From positions 310,001-374,000 of the forward strand of contig JAULAW010000003.1 in the NCBI GenBank assembly GCA_032654645.1: 64,000 nucleotides of DNA, in the 5' to 3' direction. Positions 25,776-35,005 of the stretch are shown here, piece by piece. Position 1 is the stretch's first letter, and the number at the start of each line of letters is the position of its first letter. The position numbers and the translations under genes were made by a program. The notes under the pieces are model-generated. The model had not been told where the DNA came from, did not search any database, and saw only the letters and a list, made by a program, of their open reading frames with translations. The DNA comes from CAITJF01 sp032654645. GTDB lineage: Bacteria > Pseudomonadota > Gammaproteobacteria > Burkholderiales > Gallionellaceae.

Positions 25776-25888
25776 AAGGAAGCGCAGATTTATTCGGTTT
25801 TGTCGTTCCCGCGAAGGCGGGAACCCAGTCAAATAAAGGCACTGGATCCCCGCCTACGCGGGGATGACGAATTAATCCGTGTTTCCCT
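25776..25888. mobile_element. MITE-like element type 3, copy 2
   Basis: Nearly identical to 16074-16186, including the inner family A-type palindromes; the visible differences are a few bases at the ends and one C/T in GAATTAATCCG. The orientation is the same. Shortly downstream (25918-25931) lies TTTAGAGGTGCCCT, an isolated right end of the type 2 element. Confidence 0.75.
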
Positions 25889-25971
25889 AATGGAATATTT
25901 GGGTTAACAACTTGTTTAGAGGTGCCCTTTAGTGACGAACAACAACCGCATCGAATGCCATGAGGGCACCC

Positions 25972-26742
25972 ATGAGTGAACTTCCCAAGCCCGGCAAACA
26001 TCACAACGCCGCATCGGCGCAAGCTAATGTGGCAACACGAGCAGATTATTGCGGCGTGATCTTGCCTGAGCGTAGCGACCGGGGCCACATCCGCAGCTTC
26101 GTGCTGCGCCAAGGCCGGGTTTCGCCTGCGCAACAACGCGCCTGCGATACGCTATTGCCACGCTATGGAATTCAATACGCCACGCAGTTACTCGACCTCA
26201 CGCAAGCGTTTGGCCGGGATGCACCGAAGATTCTGGAAATCGGTTTCGGCATGGGTGACAGCACTGCGGCCATCGCGCTCGCCCATCCAGAAAATGATTG
26301 CCTTGCGCTGGAGGTGCACACGCCGGGCGTGGGCAGCCTGCTCAACCTGATTGATGCGCAACAGATCGGCAACATTCGTATCATCCAGCATGACGCGGTA
26401 GAAGTGCTGCGCGACATGATAGCCAAAGAGGCGTTGGACGGCGTGCACATCTTCTTTCCTGATCCGTGGCACAAAACCCGCCACAACAAACGCCGCCTGA
26501 TTCAAGCCCCGTTCATCGCGCAACTGGTGCAAAAGATCAAACCGGGTGGCTACATTCATGCGGCAACCGACTGGCAGGATTATGCCAGGCAGGCGCTGGC
26601 AGTGTTAAGTGCGGAACCGCTACTGGAAAACACTGCGGCGGGCTATGCGCCGCGCCCGGACTATCGCCCGCTCACCAAATTCGAGCAGCGCGGCCTTCGC
26701 CTGGGGCATGGCGTGTGGGATATGGTGTTTCGCCGCGTGTAG
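25972..26742 (+). CDS. trmB: tRNA (guanine-N7-)-methyltransferase
   Basis: SAM-dependent enzyme that makes m7G46 in tRNA variable loops. From ATG 25972 the product has 256 residues. Family motifs are present: RSFVLRQGR near the start, the SAM loop ILEIGFGMGDS, FFPDPWHKTRHNKRRL, and the C-terminal PLTKFEQRGLRLGHGVWD. ATG 25972 is chosen over 25960 because GAGGG lies about 6 nt before it. It is preceded by mobile repeats, so its promoter region is probably short. Confidence 0.94.
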   Translation: MSELPKPGKHHNAASAQANVATRADYCGVILPERSDRGHIRSFVLRQGRVSPAQQRACDTLLPRYGIQYATQLLDLTQAFGRDAPKILEIGFGMGDSTAAIALAHPENDCLALEVHTPGVGSLLNLIDAQQIGNIRIIQHDAVEVLRDMIAKEALDGVHIFFPDPWHKTRHNKRRLIQAPFIAQLVQKIKPGGYIHAATDWQDYARQALAVLSAEPLLENTAAGYAPRPDYRPLTKFEQRGLRLGHGVWDMVFRRV

Positions 26743-26831
26743 ATGCGTGCCTGGCGCCTGTGCTTGGAACGCTGAAGATTCCCTGCAAAGGCGCCTATGA
26801 AAATTGTCCGGCTGTTCCCGTAATTCTGGAA

Positions 26832-27386
26832 TTAATTTCGAAATTCCCGCATGAGTTTTTGCGCTTCTTCCGGCTCCAGTTCGTTCAGTTTTCTTTCCTT
26901 GAACAAGAGCCAGAGCAATCCGCCGTTGACCAGCATGAAGATCACTTCGATGTAAAGCAGGGGGGTGACGATAACGTGCTCGTGAGGGGCGGCAAAAATA
27001 AAGTAAAAGCCCTGGAAAGTCGGCAGGATGGTAAATGTTACCGCACTGAGGTTTTCGAACGGCGGGAACAGCAGGATCACTACCAGATTGACCGCTAATA
27101 CCACCAGCGTTGCGTCCTGATAATTGGCCTTGCGCAGGGTTACGATTTTTTTGTTTTGCAGTAACAACCATGCTATTCCAGTATTGATCAGCACCACTGC
27201 AACTTCGAGAAATAGCACTCCGGAGTTGATAACTTCATTCGTCCCCTTGCTGAAAACAAATTGGAAGCCGGCAAATATCGGGATGATGGAATTGGCAATT
27301 GAATAGGCATCAATTGGTGGAAACAGCAACATCAATACGAGGTTGAGCGCGGCGATAATCAATGTAAATTTTTGCCGTAGGTTCAT
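26832..27386 (-). CDS. Four-helix membrane protein with internal duplication
   Basis: Unrecognised inner-membrane protein of 184 residues. It consists of two homologous halves of about 75 residues. Each half opens with a hydrophobic helix ending in a LLFPP motif (LMLLFPPIDAYS and VILLFPPFENLS), continues with I-P-x-F-x-GF-x-F-x-F, and closes with a second helix ending in WLLLQNKKI or WLLFKERKL. That gives four membrane helices and a charged C-terminal tail (LEPEEAQKLMREF). ATG at 27386 follows AGGGGA at good spacing; the open frame upstream is unlikely to be coding. It lies just downstream of a rhodanese gene on the same strand, 32 nt apart, so an operon is likely. Function unknown. Confidence 0.8.
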   Translation of the reverse strand: MNLRQKFTLIIAALNLVLMLLFPPIDAYSIANSIIPIFAGFQFVFSKGTNEVINSGVLFLEVAVVLINTGIAWLLLQNKKIVTLRKANYQDATLVVLAVNLVVILLFPPFENLSAVTFTILPTFQGFYFIFAAPHEHVIVTPLLYIEVIFMLVNGGLLWLLFKERKLNELEPEEAQKLMREFRN

Positions 27387-27418
27387 GATGTCCCCTGTAC
27401 TTGTTTGATGCCGGTAAA

Positions 27419-27871
27419 CTAACTTTGCTCCCATGGCAACTCGCACACACGCCAGCCGTTCAGCGTATTGCGTTGCCCGGCTGCATCCTTGTCGCCCTCG
27501 AAGCCTTCCAGCACGTTGTAGCAATCGGCGTAACCCGCCTGGGTGGCGGTAATGGCGGCGCTGCGCGAGCGGACGCCGCTGCGGCAGATGAACATTACCA
27601 GCGATTCCTTGTCCACCATCTGCTCAAGCTGTGCGATGAAATGCGCATTGGGTTTCATTCCGGGATAAGTGGCCCATTCGATTTCCACCGCTCCGGTGAT
27701 GCGGCCCACCCAGTCCAGCTCGGCGCGTGTGCGTACATCCACCAGCTTGGCGCCAGGCGCGGACTGCATGATTTCGTAAGCCTCAACCGGCAATAGCGCG
27801 CCCTCAAACGGCAGGTTCATCTCTTTGGCACGGCTTTGCGCAGCTTGTAAGATTTGTGTAATTTTTCCCAT
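27419..27871 (-). CDS. Rhodanese-like protein
   Basis: Single-domain sulfurtransferase-like protein of 150 residues. The domain has LVDVRTRAELDWVGRI (about 43-58) and the active-site loop with Cys96 in FICRSGVRSRS, so it could carry a persulfide. The C-terminal part ends in LEGFEGDKDAAGQRNTLNGW, seen in a group of proteobacterial rhodaneses. No signal peptide is seen, so it is cytosolic. It is followed by the four-helix membrane protein and is divergent from the CDF gene. Confidence 0.88.
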   Translation of the reverse strand: MGKITQILQAAQSRAKEMNLPFEGALLPVEAYEIMQSAPGAKLVDVRTRAELDWVGRITGAVEIEWATYPGMKPNAHFIAQLEQMVDKESLVMFICRSGVRSRSAAITATQAGYADCYNVLEGFEGDKDAAGQRNTLNGWRVCELPWEQS

Positions 27872-27949
27872 GGTGTTCCGGCTTAATGTTTAATATGTGA
27901 CCCGCAAGTGTTATTCTGCACAACACGTTGCATTCTATACCTAACTGCA

Positions 27950-29140
27950 ATGAAAAATCACTCTCAAGCGCATACCCACAGCAAATCGCCCGACTTCGAG
28001 CCGGCCAACCCGGAACGTTTCGCCGCCGCTCGGAAGAGCACATGGATCAGCATTTTTATCAATCTGCTGCTGACCGTGCTGCAAGTGGTTGCAGGTTACC
28101 TCGGAAGGTCGCAGTCGCTGATGGCGGATGGCCTGCATTCGCTATCAGATCTGCTTGCCGACCTCATGGTGCTGTTCGCCAACCGCCATGGCAACCGTCA
28201 TGCCGATGCCGATCATCCCTATGGCCATGCGCGCATAGAAACTGCCGCCACACTCATCCTTGGCGCGGCTTTGGCGGCGCTGGGCGTGGCGCTGCTGTTT
28301 GCGGCCGGGGTGCGTTTGCAGCATCCCGAACAAGTGCAACCCGTACAGCCGTTCACGTTCTGGATTGCGCTCATCGCGTTGGCCGCCAAGGAAGGCATGT
28401 TCCGTTACATGCTGGCGGTAGCCAAAAGCGTGCGTTCACAAATGCTCATCGCCAATGCCTGGCATGCGCGCTCCGATGCGGCGTCCTCCCTGGTGGTCGT
28501 TGCGGGTATCTCCGGCAACCTGATGGGCTACACCTTTCTTGATCTGGTCGCCGCCGCAGTGGTGGGCGTGATGATTGCGCATATGGGCGGCAAGTTTGCC
28601 CTGGAGGCGCTGTCCGAGCTGATTGACACCGGCCTTTCCGCTGAAGAAGTGGAAGCTATCCGCGCCACGATACAGGCAACACCCGGCGTGCGCGGGTTGC
28701 ATGACTTGCGCACGCGCAAGATGGCAGACAGCGCACTGGTGGATGCGCACATTCTCGTCGACCCGAAAATCAGCGTTTCCGAAGGCCATTACATCGCCGA
28801 AACGGCGCGTCAGGCAGTGCTGCGCCAGCACCACGTGATGGGCGTGATGGTGCATATTGATCCGGAAGACGACATGCAGGTCGCACCCAACGCCCACCTG
28901 CCATGCCGTGGGGATTTGCTTGATTATCTGGCTGAACGCTTGGGCGATGGCATACCGCTCGATGGCCGCATCATGCTACATTATCTGGATGGTAAAGTAG
29001 AAGCCGATCTGTTTCTTGACCCGGCGATTTACTGCGAAGCCGACTTGATTAAAACACTGCAGCGCAAATGTGTTGAAATTACTGCGGCTGATCCTTATTT
29101 CCGCGCCATCCACTTACATTGCAGCTTCGCACAAGAATAG
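27950..29140 (+). CDS. Cation diffusion facilitator family transporter
   Basis: Inner-membrane exporter of divalent metals such as zinc, iron or manganese. The 396 residues hold six predicted helices from about 30 to 225; metal-site residues are in ADGLHSLSDLLADL and in NAWHARSDAASSL. A His-rich N-terminus (SQAHTHS) and a long C-terminal domain follow, with a typical cytosolic CDF fold (about 230-310) plus an extra ~80-residue region. The metal cannot be named from sequence alone. ATG 27950 is the start that fits the family. It is followed by a clear terminator. Confidence 0.9.
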   Translation: MKNHSQAHTHSKSPDFEPANPERFAAARKSTWISIFINLLLTVLQVVAGYLGRSQSLMADGLHSLSDLLADLMVLFANRHGNRHADADHPYGHARIETAATLILGAALAALGVALLFAAGVRLQHPEQVQPVQPFTFWIALIALAAKEGMFRYMLAVAKSVRSQMLIANAWHARSDAASSLVVVAGISGNLMGYTFLDLVAAAVVGVMIAHMGGKFALEALSELIDTGLSAEEVEAIRATIQATPGVRGLHDLRTRKMADSALVDAHILVDPKISVSEGHYIAETARQAVLRQHHVMGVMVHIDPEDDMQVAPNAHLPCRGDLLDYLAERLGDGIPLDGRIMLHYLDGKVEADLFLDPAIYCEADLIKTLQRKCVEITAADPYFRAIHLHCSFAQE

Positions 29141-29157
29141 TGCGTTCAAATAAACGG

Positions 29158-29184
29158 GCGCCCCACTTCAGGGCGCATATTTTT
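29158..29184 (+). terminator. Rho-independent terminator after CDF gene
   Basis: Stem GCGCCC / GGGCGC with loop CACTTCA, followed by ATATTTTTAT. It lies 18 nt after the stop and insulates glnA. Confidence 0.75.
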
Positions 29185-29353
29185 ATCCATTTATCCGGGT
29201 GAATATGGCAAAATGCGCGCTTTGGCGCTAAGAAGCCGTGGCATATTCCACGCTGGCTTTATGCTAAAAGGTTACGCCATGTTTACCCAGTTTCAGTTTG
29301 TTTAATTTCCGGTTTATTTTTTAGTTTAGTCGTTACGTTCAGGGGAGAAAATT

Positions 29354-30775
29354 ATGTCGAAGTCGGCAACTGATGTTCTGAAGTTAATTAAAGACAATGA
29401 GGTTAAATTTGTTGACCTGCGCTTTACCGATACACGCGGCAAGGAGCAGCACGTTTCCATCCCCGCGCACGTGGTGTCGGACAGCGATGACTGGTTCGAG
29501 AACGGCCACGCCTTCGACGGTTCTTCTATTGCTGGCTGGAAAGGCATACAGGCATCCGATATGTTGCTGATGGCTGACCCTGACTCCGCTTTTGTTGACC
29601 CGTTCATGGACGAAACCACGCTGGTGATGAGTTGCGACGTAGTGGAACCTGCCGATGGCAAGGGCTATGACCGCGATCCGCGCTCTATCGCCAAGCGTGC
29701 CGAAGCCTACTTGAAAAGCACCGGTATCGGCGACACCGCCTATTTTGGTCCGGAACCCGAATTCTTCATTTTTGATTCGGTAAACTGGCAAGTGGACATG
29801 TCCGGATGTTTCTGCAAGGTGAATTCCGAAGAAGCCGCATGGTCTTCCGCCGAAAAATTCGATGGTGGCAACACCGGCCACCGTCCCACCGTCAAGGGCG
29901 GCTATTTCCCGGTTCCCCCGGTTGATTCGTTGCAGGACATCCGCTCCGCCATGTGCCTGGCGCTGGAAGAGATCGGCGTGCCGGTCGAAGTGCATCACCA
30001 CGAAGTGGCAACTGCCGGGCAGTGCGAAATTGGCACCAAGTTCAGCACGCTGGTAAAACGCGCCGACCAGACCCAAAAACTGAAATATGTGGTGCACAAT
30101 GTCGCGCACCAGTATGGCAAGACTGCGACCTTTATGCCCAAACCCATTGTCGGCGACAACGGCTCCGGCATGCACGTGCATCAATCCATCTGGAAGGGCG
30201 GCAAGAATCTGTTTGCGGGCAACGGTTATGCTGGGCTGTCCGAGTTGGCGCTGTACTATATCGGCGGCATCATCAAGCACGCGCGCGCATTGAACGCTAT
30301 CACCAATCCCGGCACCAACTCCTACAAGCGCCTGGTTCCCGGCTTTGAAGCCCCGGTGAAACTGGCTTACTCGGCACGCAACCGCTCCGCCTCGATCCGT
30401 ATTCCCTTCGTGCAGAGCGACAAGGCGCGCCGTATCGAAGTGCGCTTCCCGGACCCGACCGCCAACCCCTACTTGGCCTTCACCGCCATGATGATGGCCG
30501 GTTTGGACGGCATACAGAACAAGATTCACCCCGGCGATCCCGCCGACAAAAATCTGTATGACTTGCCGCCGGAAGAAGACGCGAAGATACCAACCGTCTG
30601 CTCCAGCCTTGACGAAGCTCTTGGCTATCTCGACAAGGATCGCGAGTTCCTGACCCGTGGCGGCGTATTCTCCAACGACTTCATTGATGCCTACATTGCC
30701 TTGAAGATGGAAGAAGTAACCCGTTTCCGCATGACTACCCATCCGGTTGAGTACGATATGTATTACAGCCTGTAA
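29354..30775 (+). CDS. glnA: Glutamine synthetase, type I
   Basis: ATP-dependent amidation of glutamate, the main ammonium-assimilating enzyme. The 473 residues match the dodecameric GSI-beta type. Visible motifs are FDGSSIAGWK, the metal-site EPEFFIFD, the ATP loop KPIVGDNGSGMHVHQS, NPGTNSYKRLVPGFEAP and the adenylylation site NLYDLPPEE with Tyr402, so GlnE-type regulation is expected. AGGGGAG precedes the ATG. The 213-nt leader is AT-rich; a GG-N10-GC pair at about 29208 could be a sigma-54 element, but the fit is weak. A strong terminator follows. No ntrBC genes are in the window. Confidence 0.97.
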   Translation: MSKSATDVLKLIKDNEVKFVDLRFTDTRGKEQHVSIPAHVVSDSDDWFENGHAFDGSSIAGWKGIQASDMLLMADPDSAFVDPFMDETTLVMSCDVVEPADGKGYDRDPRSIAKRAEAYLKSTGIGDTAYFGPEPEFFIFDSVNWQVDMSGCFCKVNSEEAAWSSAEKFDGGNTGHRPTVKGGYFPVPPVDSLQDIRSAMCLALEEIGVPVEVHHHEVATAGQCEIGTKFSTLVKRADQTQKLKYVVHNVAHQYGKTATFMPKPIVGDNGSGMHVHQSIWKGGKNLFAGNGYAGLSELALYYIGGIIKHARALNAITNPGTNSYKRLVPGFEAPVKLAYSARNRSASIRIPFVQSDKARRIEVRFPDPTANPYLAFTAMMMAGLDGIQNKIHPGDPADKNLYDLPPEEDAKIPTVCSSLDEALGYLDKDREFLTRGGVFSNDFIDAYIALKMEEVTRFRMTTHPVEYDMYYSL

Positions 30776-30796
30776 GCAGTTATTGCGTAGTGCATG

Positions 30797-30827
30797 AAAC
30801 GGAGCCGGAAGGCTCCGTTTCTTTTTT
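30797..30827 (+). terminator. Rho-independent terminator after glnA
   Basis: Stem AACGGAGCC / GGCTCCGTT with loop GGAA, followed by TCTTTTTT. It is 21 nt after the glnA stop. Confidence 0.92.
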
Positions 30828-30884
30828 GGATGCCTGGACATTGGTTGCACAGTTTCCACCAGCAGGCATTTCAGGCGAGAATAG

Positions 30885-31454
30885 CTACGCGACGCAATCA
30901 AGGTCAGTTTTCTCTCGCCAACGCCTGAGGGCTATCACTACCTCGGGCGCAACCATCGTTTCGTCGAACAGCTCTGCCAGCTCGTCATGGCCAACACCCT
31001 TGCACGGGTGGACAAACGCGCCGCCCGCGCCGCCGTCGTCCGCACCCGGCATGTCAGCACAAAAACCACGCTGCTACTTTTCCGCTGCCGCAATGTCATC
31101 GAGCAAGCCAAGCTCAACCACCAGATCGTCGCCGAGGAAATGTTGCTCTGGGGCTGGCGCGGCACCCCGCAGCAGAAAGAATTTCTCGATCACGCCGAAG
31201 CCAAAGCGGTTCTGACCGAGGCGCGCGCCTCATCCGATCTCTCGCCCCAGGCTCGCGCCAGCTTTCTGGAGAACGAACTCAAGCTGCTCGACAATCTCGA
31301 TGATGAATTCCGCGTGATCGCCGAGCAGCAGTCCAAGCGCCTCGTCGAGGCCCACGAGCGCTTCAGCGCCCTGATGGATAAGCAGAAATTCCAGGTTGTC
31401 TATCCCGTGTTGCCGATGGATCTCCTCGGCATCTACATCCTGTTGCCGGAGTAA
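30885..31454 (+). pseudogene. C-terminal remnant of an SNF2/DISARM-type helicase
   Basis: Open frame without a proper start that reads KVSFLSPTPEGYHYLGRNHR, then FVEQLCQLVMANTL, EEMLLWGWRGTP and PMDLLGIYILLPE. This is the look of the C-terminal ~190 residues of a large SNF2-type helicase (DrmD-like; from memory). A TAG stops the frame at 30882, and glnA's terminator lies just upstream, so the N-terminal helicase motors were lost. An ATG at 30987 could allow a 155-residue piece to be made, but no function is expected. It marks the left edge of an accessory patch. Confidence 0.65.
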
Positions 31455-31500
31455 TGTCTTGTGCTAGAATATTCTTACCATGTAAGAGGAGAGTGCTACC

Positions 31501-31758
31501 ATGTTAACAACCGTTTCCGATAAAGGCCAAGTTGTCATTCCGGTGGAAATCCGCCGTCGCTTGGGCATCACCCCAGGCTGCCAACTCGATTTCAGCCTGG
31601 AAGGTCATGTCATCCACGCCGAAGTGAAGCGCCAGGTTGTTCAAACCGCTGCCGAAGATGGTTTCGGTATGCTGGTTTGCAAACGCCCTGGCAAACGTCG
31701 GCTTGCCGATTTCGATGTCGCCCTCTCCATGCGGGAAGCCCAAGATGATCGCCCTTGA
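31501..31758 (+). CDS. AbrB/SpoVT-type antitoxin (VapB)
   Basis: An 85-residue DNA-binding antitoxin. The swapped-hairpin AbrB motif is clear near the N-terminus: VSDKGQVVIPVEIRRRLGI. The C-terminal tail (about 45-85) should wrap the toxin. ATG 31501 follows AAGAGGAGAG. Its end overlaps the PIN toxin start by 14 nt, the standard antitoxin-first vapBC arrangement. It probably represses its own operon. Confidence 0.88.
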   Translation: MLTTVSDKGQVVIPVEIRRRLGITPGCQLDFSLEGHVIHAEVKRQVVQTAAEDGFGMLVCKRPGKRRLADFDVALSMREAQDDRP

Positions 31759-32164
31759 CACCAACATCCTGGCACGTTTCTATGTGGATGATCCGGCTGA
31801 CACTGAGTCAGCCAAGCAGCGCCGGATTGCCCACCGTCTCCTGACCGAATCCCCCCAGGTGTTCGTACCCCTGACCGTAATCCTTGAGCTCGAATGGGTT
31901 TTGCGCGCCTTTTATGGCTTCGCGGATGAGGATTTTGTCCGGGTCGTCAAACACCTGCTTGGGCTGCCCAACGTCAGCGTCGAGGAATGGTCGTGCATCA
32001 CCGATGCCCTGGCCTGGCACACTGACGGGTTGGGCTTCGCCGATGCGCTGCACCTGCTGGCCAGCAGCCATTGCACGGAATTCATGAGCTTCGATGACCG
32101 GCGATTCGCGCGCCGCGCCAAACGTCTGGGAGTCACGCCGGTAGTCGTTGTTCCCGCCAGGTAG
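31745..32164 (+). CDS. PIN-domain toxin (VapC)
   Basis: Predicted ribonuclease toxin of 139 residues. The acidic PIN residues are visible: Asp in MIALDTNIL, Glu in ILELEWVLR, Asp in GFADALHLL and the pair in FMSFDDRRFA. The start is ATG 31745, overlapping vapB; the longer open frame upstream is the shadow of vapB. Both genes look intact, so this is likely a working module placed between two decayed genes. Confidence 0.88.
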   Translation: MIALDTNILARFYVDDPADTESAKQRRIAHRLLTESPQVFVPLTVILELEWVLRAFYGFADEDFVRVVKHLLGLPNVSVEEWSCITDALAWHTDGLGFADALHLLASSHCTEFMSFDDRRFARRAKRLGVTPVVVVPAR

Positions 32165-32172
32165 CCGTTGTT

Positions 32173-33022
32173 ATGGCGCTACCCATCAACATCAACGACC
32201 TCCTCAACGGCAAACCCGTCGAATGGGAACGCCTCGAATTCAAGGCGGGCTGGAACCCGGAAGCCGTCCTGCACACGCTTTGTGCTTTCGCCAACGATAT
32301 ACACAACCTGGGCGGAGGCTATATCCTGATCGGCATTCAGGAAGAAAACGGTCGCCCCGTATTGCCACCCGTCGGCATTTATGTTGCGCAAATTGACGCC
32401 ATCCAGAAAGAGCTGCTCAATCTCGGCTTCAATGCGATCGCCCTATTACCATCCCATCGCCGTGCCGGTGGAAATCGAGGGGATGTTCTGGTGCTCTGGG
32501 CTTTGGGTGGGCCGACTCGCCCCTACAAGGCGAAAATCTGTCTGGGCAAAGACAGCAAGGACTACGCCTATTACATCCGCAAGAACTCCACTCATCGCAA
32601 AAGGCGCACAAGGATTTTTATACGACTTTTCCGAGCGTGCCTCGATGCGCGAGTTTCTGGAAACAACTTGTCAGCCCGACACGTCATCATTGCTTCGGCA
32701 GGTTGTTGCAGATGGGAGCGTTGCGACGACTGCGCAACCCGATCTGCCGCCCGCCCCGGTTGATGTTGTCGCTGCTCCAGAGCCGGAAAATGTGGCAGAG
32801 GCGGCACCATCCTCAGGACAAGACATGTTTCAGGATTTCCTTATTAGGCTGCGCTTGGTACTCGGCGAAGCAGCGAAAAATGATGAGGAAATCCGACTTG
32901 CAATGGGCTTGGAGAAAGGACAACTTAAGGTCTGGCTGGCCGCAGCTGTCGAACAGGGATACCTCGAAAAGAGGAAGAAACCGGTGAGCTACACCCTACC
33001 TCGCCAGCAGGCGCTTTGCTAA
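32173..33022 (+). pseudogene. AlbA_2-domain protein, frameshifted and deleted
   Basis: The first frame from ATG 32173 gives a good AlbA_2 (Schlafen-like, putative DNA-binding) start: EFKAGWNPEAVLHTLCAFAND then GGGYILIGIQEENGRPVLPP. Near 32440 the homology moves one frame over (PYYHPIAVPVEIEG), returns near 32483 (DVLVLWALGGPTRPYKAKI and DYAYYIRKNSTH), and after about 32600 continues only in the other frame. The last part to 33022 is a linker rich in Pro/Ala and a winged-helix-like tail (LEKGQLKVWLAAAVEQGYLE). At least three frame changes and probably a deletion make a functional product unlikely. Confidence 0.75.
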
Positions 33023-33048
33023 CCCGAAGTCGAATTGAGAGGCTTGTT

Positions 33049-34800
33049 GTGGAAAAAGGTTTGATTACTCATGCCGTGCTCGAAGACATTGCCGGCACTA
33101 CCGCCTTTCAGCGCGGTGAGGAATATTTTTCCGTCGGAGCCGTTGAGCGTCTACGAGTTTCCGGAGATAAGATCAGCGCCAGAGTTGAGGGCACGGAAAC
33201 CTACCAGGTCGAGTTGAGGGATGAAGGCGGCGAGCTGGCCTACGACTGCACCTGCCCGCGCGCGGCTGACGGTTATTTCTGCAAGCATTGCGTGGCTGTC
33301 GGATTGGCGTGGTTGGCCGAAAATTCAGCCGCACCGAAAACCGGCGCAGCATCCGGCAAGAAGAAACGGCGTGACCCGTGGCGCGACATCAAGGAGTATC
33401 TGACCACGCAACAGCCAGAAGCTTTGATCAATCTCCTGCTCGATGTGGCGCAGCGCGATGATCGGCTCTACCAGTCGTTATTGCTCAAAGCCGAACGTGC
33501 CGGAGATGGCGGAAACGTGGCCAAGGCATTTCGGCGGGCAATCGACGGCGCGACGCGCATTCACGATTTTGTCGACTGGAGGGAGGTCGGCACCTTCGCC
33601 GGCAATATCGATCAGGTGGTGGATTCGCTGGCGGAATTGCTCAAATCCGATACCGCCGCCATGCTGGTCGAACTGGCCGAGTACGCCATCGAGCGAGTCG
33701 AAAATTCGCTGGAGCAGGTTGACGATTCGAACGGTGAGATTGGCGACATCGTCTATCGGCTGGGCGAGTTGCATGTCAAGGCTTGCACGATGGCGCGCCC
33801 GGATCCGGCAGGGTTGGCCGAGCGCCTGTTCCGGTTCGAAACGACGTTACCGTTCGGTCTGTGCAGTTTCGATGCCACCACCTATCGCGCTGCCCTCGGC
33901 AAGGAAGGCCTGCGCCGGTATCGAGAATTGGCTGAAGTCGAATGGCGCAAGCTCAAGCCACGGGATGCGAAGGATAGCTACGACGCCCACCGTGCAAGGA
34001 TCACCCGCATCATGGAGCGACTGGCCGAGGCGGGCGGCGATGTGGAGGAACTCGTGGTGATCAAGTCGCGTGATCTTTCGTCTTGTTACAGCTATCTCGA
34101 CATCGCGGAAATCTGGACCAAAGCCAGGCAGCCGGACAAGGCGCTGGAGTGGGCGGAACGTGGCCTGAAGGCATTCCCCGAACGCCCCGACAACCGGCTG
34201 CGGGATTTTCTGGTGGCGGCCTACCTCAAGCGCAAACGCAATGACGAGGCGCTGCAGCTCACCTGGATTCAGTTCGAGGAGCGACCGATTCTCGAACATT
34301 ACAAGAAGCTGCACGATGTCGCAGGCAAGCTCGAACTCTGGCCGGAGCAGCGCAATCGGGCGCTGGCATGGGTTGCCGAGGTCATCGCACGCGAGGCGAG
34401 TGCAACGAGCCGCTGGAAGCCAAAACCTTCGACACCCAATTACTCGTTGCGGGTGGAAATCGCGTTGTGGGAGAACGACCCCGACGCTGCCTGGGAGTCC
34501 ATTCATGCCGGCATCTGTGATCGTAATTTGCTGATTGCTCTGGCCGGGAAGCTCGAAACTTCACGCCCCGATGATGCCGTCAACCTCTACCGTCGCGTGG
34601 TGCCTACCATCGTCGAACAGACCAGCAACACCGCTTATGAGGAAGCGATCAAGCTGATCCGAAAGACGGGTAAGTTGATGAACGCGCAGAACCAGTCACG
34701 GCAATTTGGCGATTACCTGGCGGAACTGCGAGTGCAGTTCAAGCCGAAGCGAAATTTCATCAAGTTGCTGGATGGCGTGGCGCGGAGTGCCATGCATTGA
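33049..34800 (+). CDS. SWIM zinc-finger protein
   Basis: A 583-residue protein with an N-terminal SWIM domain: the zinc ligands lie in DCTCPRAADGYFCKHC (CxC...CxH). The rest is helical and TPR-like (for example YLDIAEIWTKARQPDKALEWAERGLKAFPERPDN). Proteins of this type often occur next to helicases and are thought to bind nucleic acid or partners; no enzyme motif is seen. GTG 33049 follows GAGAGG by about 6 nt and is preferred over TTG 33016, which overlaps the preceding pseudogene. The frame is intact although its neighbours are decayed. Confidence 0.8.
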   Translation: MEKGLITHAVLEDIAGTTAFQRGEEYFSVGAVERLRVSGDKISARVEGTETYQVELRDEGGELAYDCTCPRAADGYFCKHCVAVGLAWLAENSAAPKTGAASGKKKRRDPWRDIKEYLTTQQPEALINLLLDVAQRDDRLYQSLLLKAERAGDGGNVAKAFRRAIDGATRIHDFVDWREVGTFAGNIDQVVDSLAELLKSDTAAMLVELAEYAIERVENSLEQVDDSNGEIGDIVYRLGELHVKACTMARPDPAGLAERLFRFETTLPFGLCSFDATTYRAALGKEGLRRYRELAEVEWRKLKPRDAKDSYDAHRARITRIMERLAEAGGDVEELVVIKSRDLSSCYSYLDIAEIWTKARQPDKALEWAERGLKAFPERPDNRLRDFLVAAYLKRKRNDEALQLTWIQFEERPILEHYKKLHDVAGKLELWPEQRNRALAWVAEVIAREASATSRWKPKPSTPNYSLRVEIALWENDPDAAWESIHAGICDRNLLIALAGKLETSRPDDAVNLYRRVVPTIVEQTSNTAYEEAIKLIRKTGKLMNAQNQSRQFGDYLAELRVQFKPKRNFIKLLDGVARSAMH

Positions 34801-35005
34801 GCTTGGCCCGCATGCAAGACATCGCGATCAAAGGGGTATGTTCATCATCGACCTTGAGCGGCTTCATCGCGCAGGGGATAATGCAGTTTTCCCGGTGCCG
34901 GGTGTCGGTGCGATTTCCAAGCACCGAAAAAACCGGATAAATTACCGGATAAAATTCAATAGTTCAGCAACATACTCATTGAATAATCAATAGGATAAGC
35001 TAAAT

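Noticed and set aside
29200..29260. Possible sigma-54 promoter of glnA (TGGCAAAATGCGCGC) and a TGGCATATTCCACGC string.
   Set aside because: Only the GG/GC dinucleotide spacing fits in the first and the -12 element is poor in both; there is no nearby ntrBC to support it.
34801..35005. Short frame reading FIIDLERLHRAGDNAVFPVP between the SWIM gene and trpG.
   Set aside because: It has no start signal of quality, no recognised homology and ends after a few dozen codons; treated as intergenic sequence.
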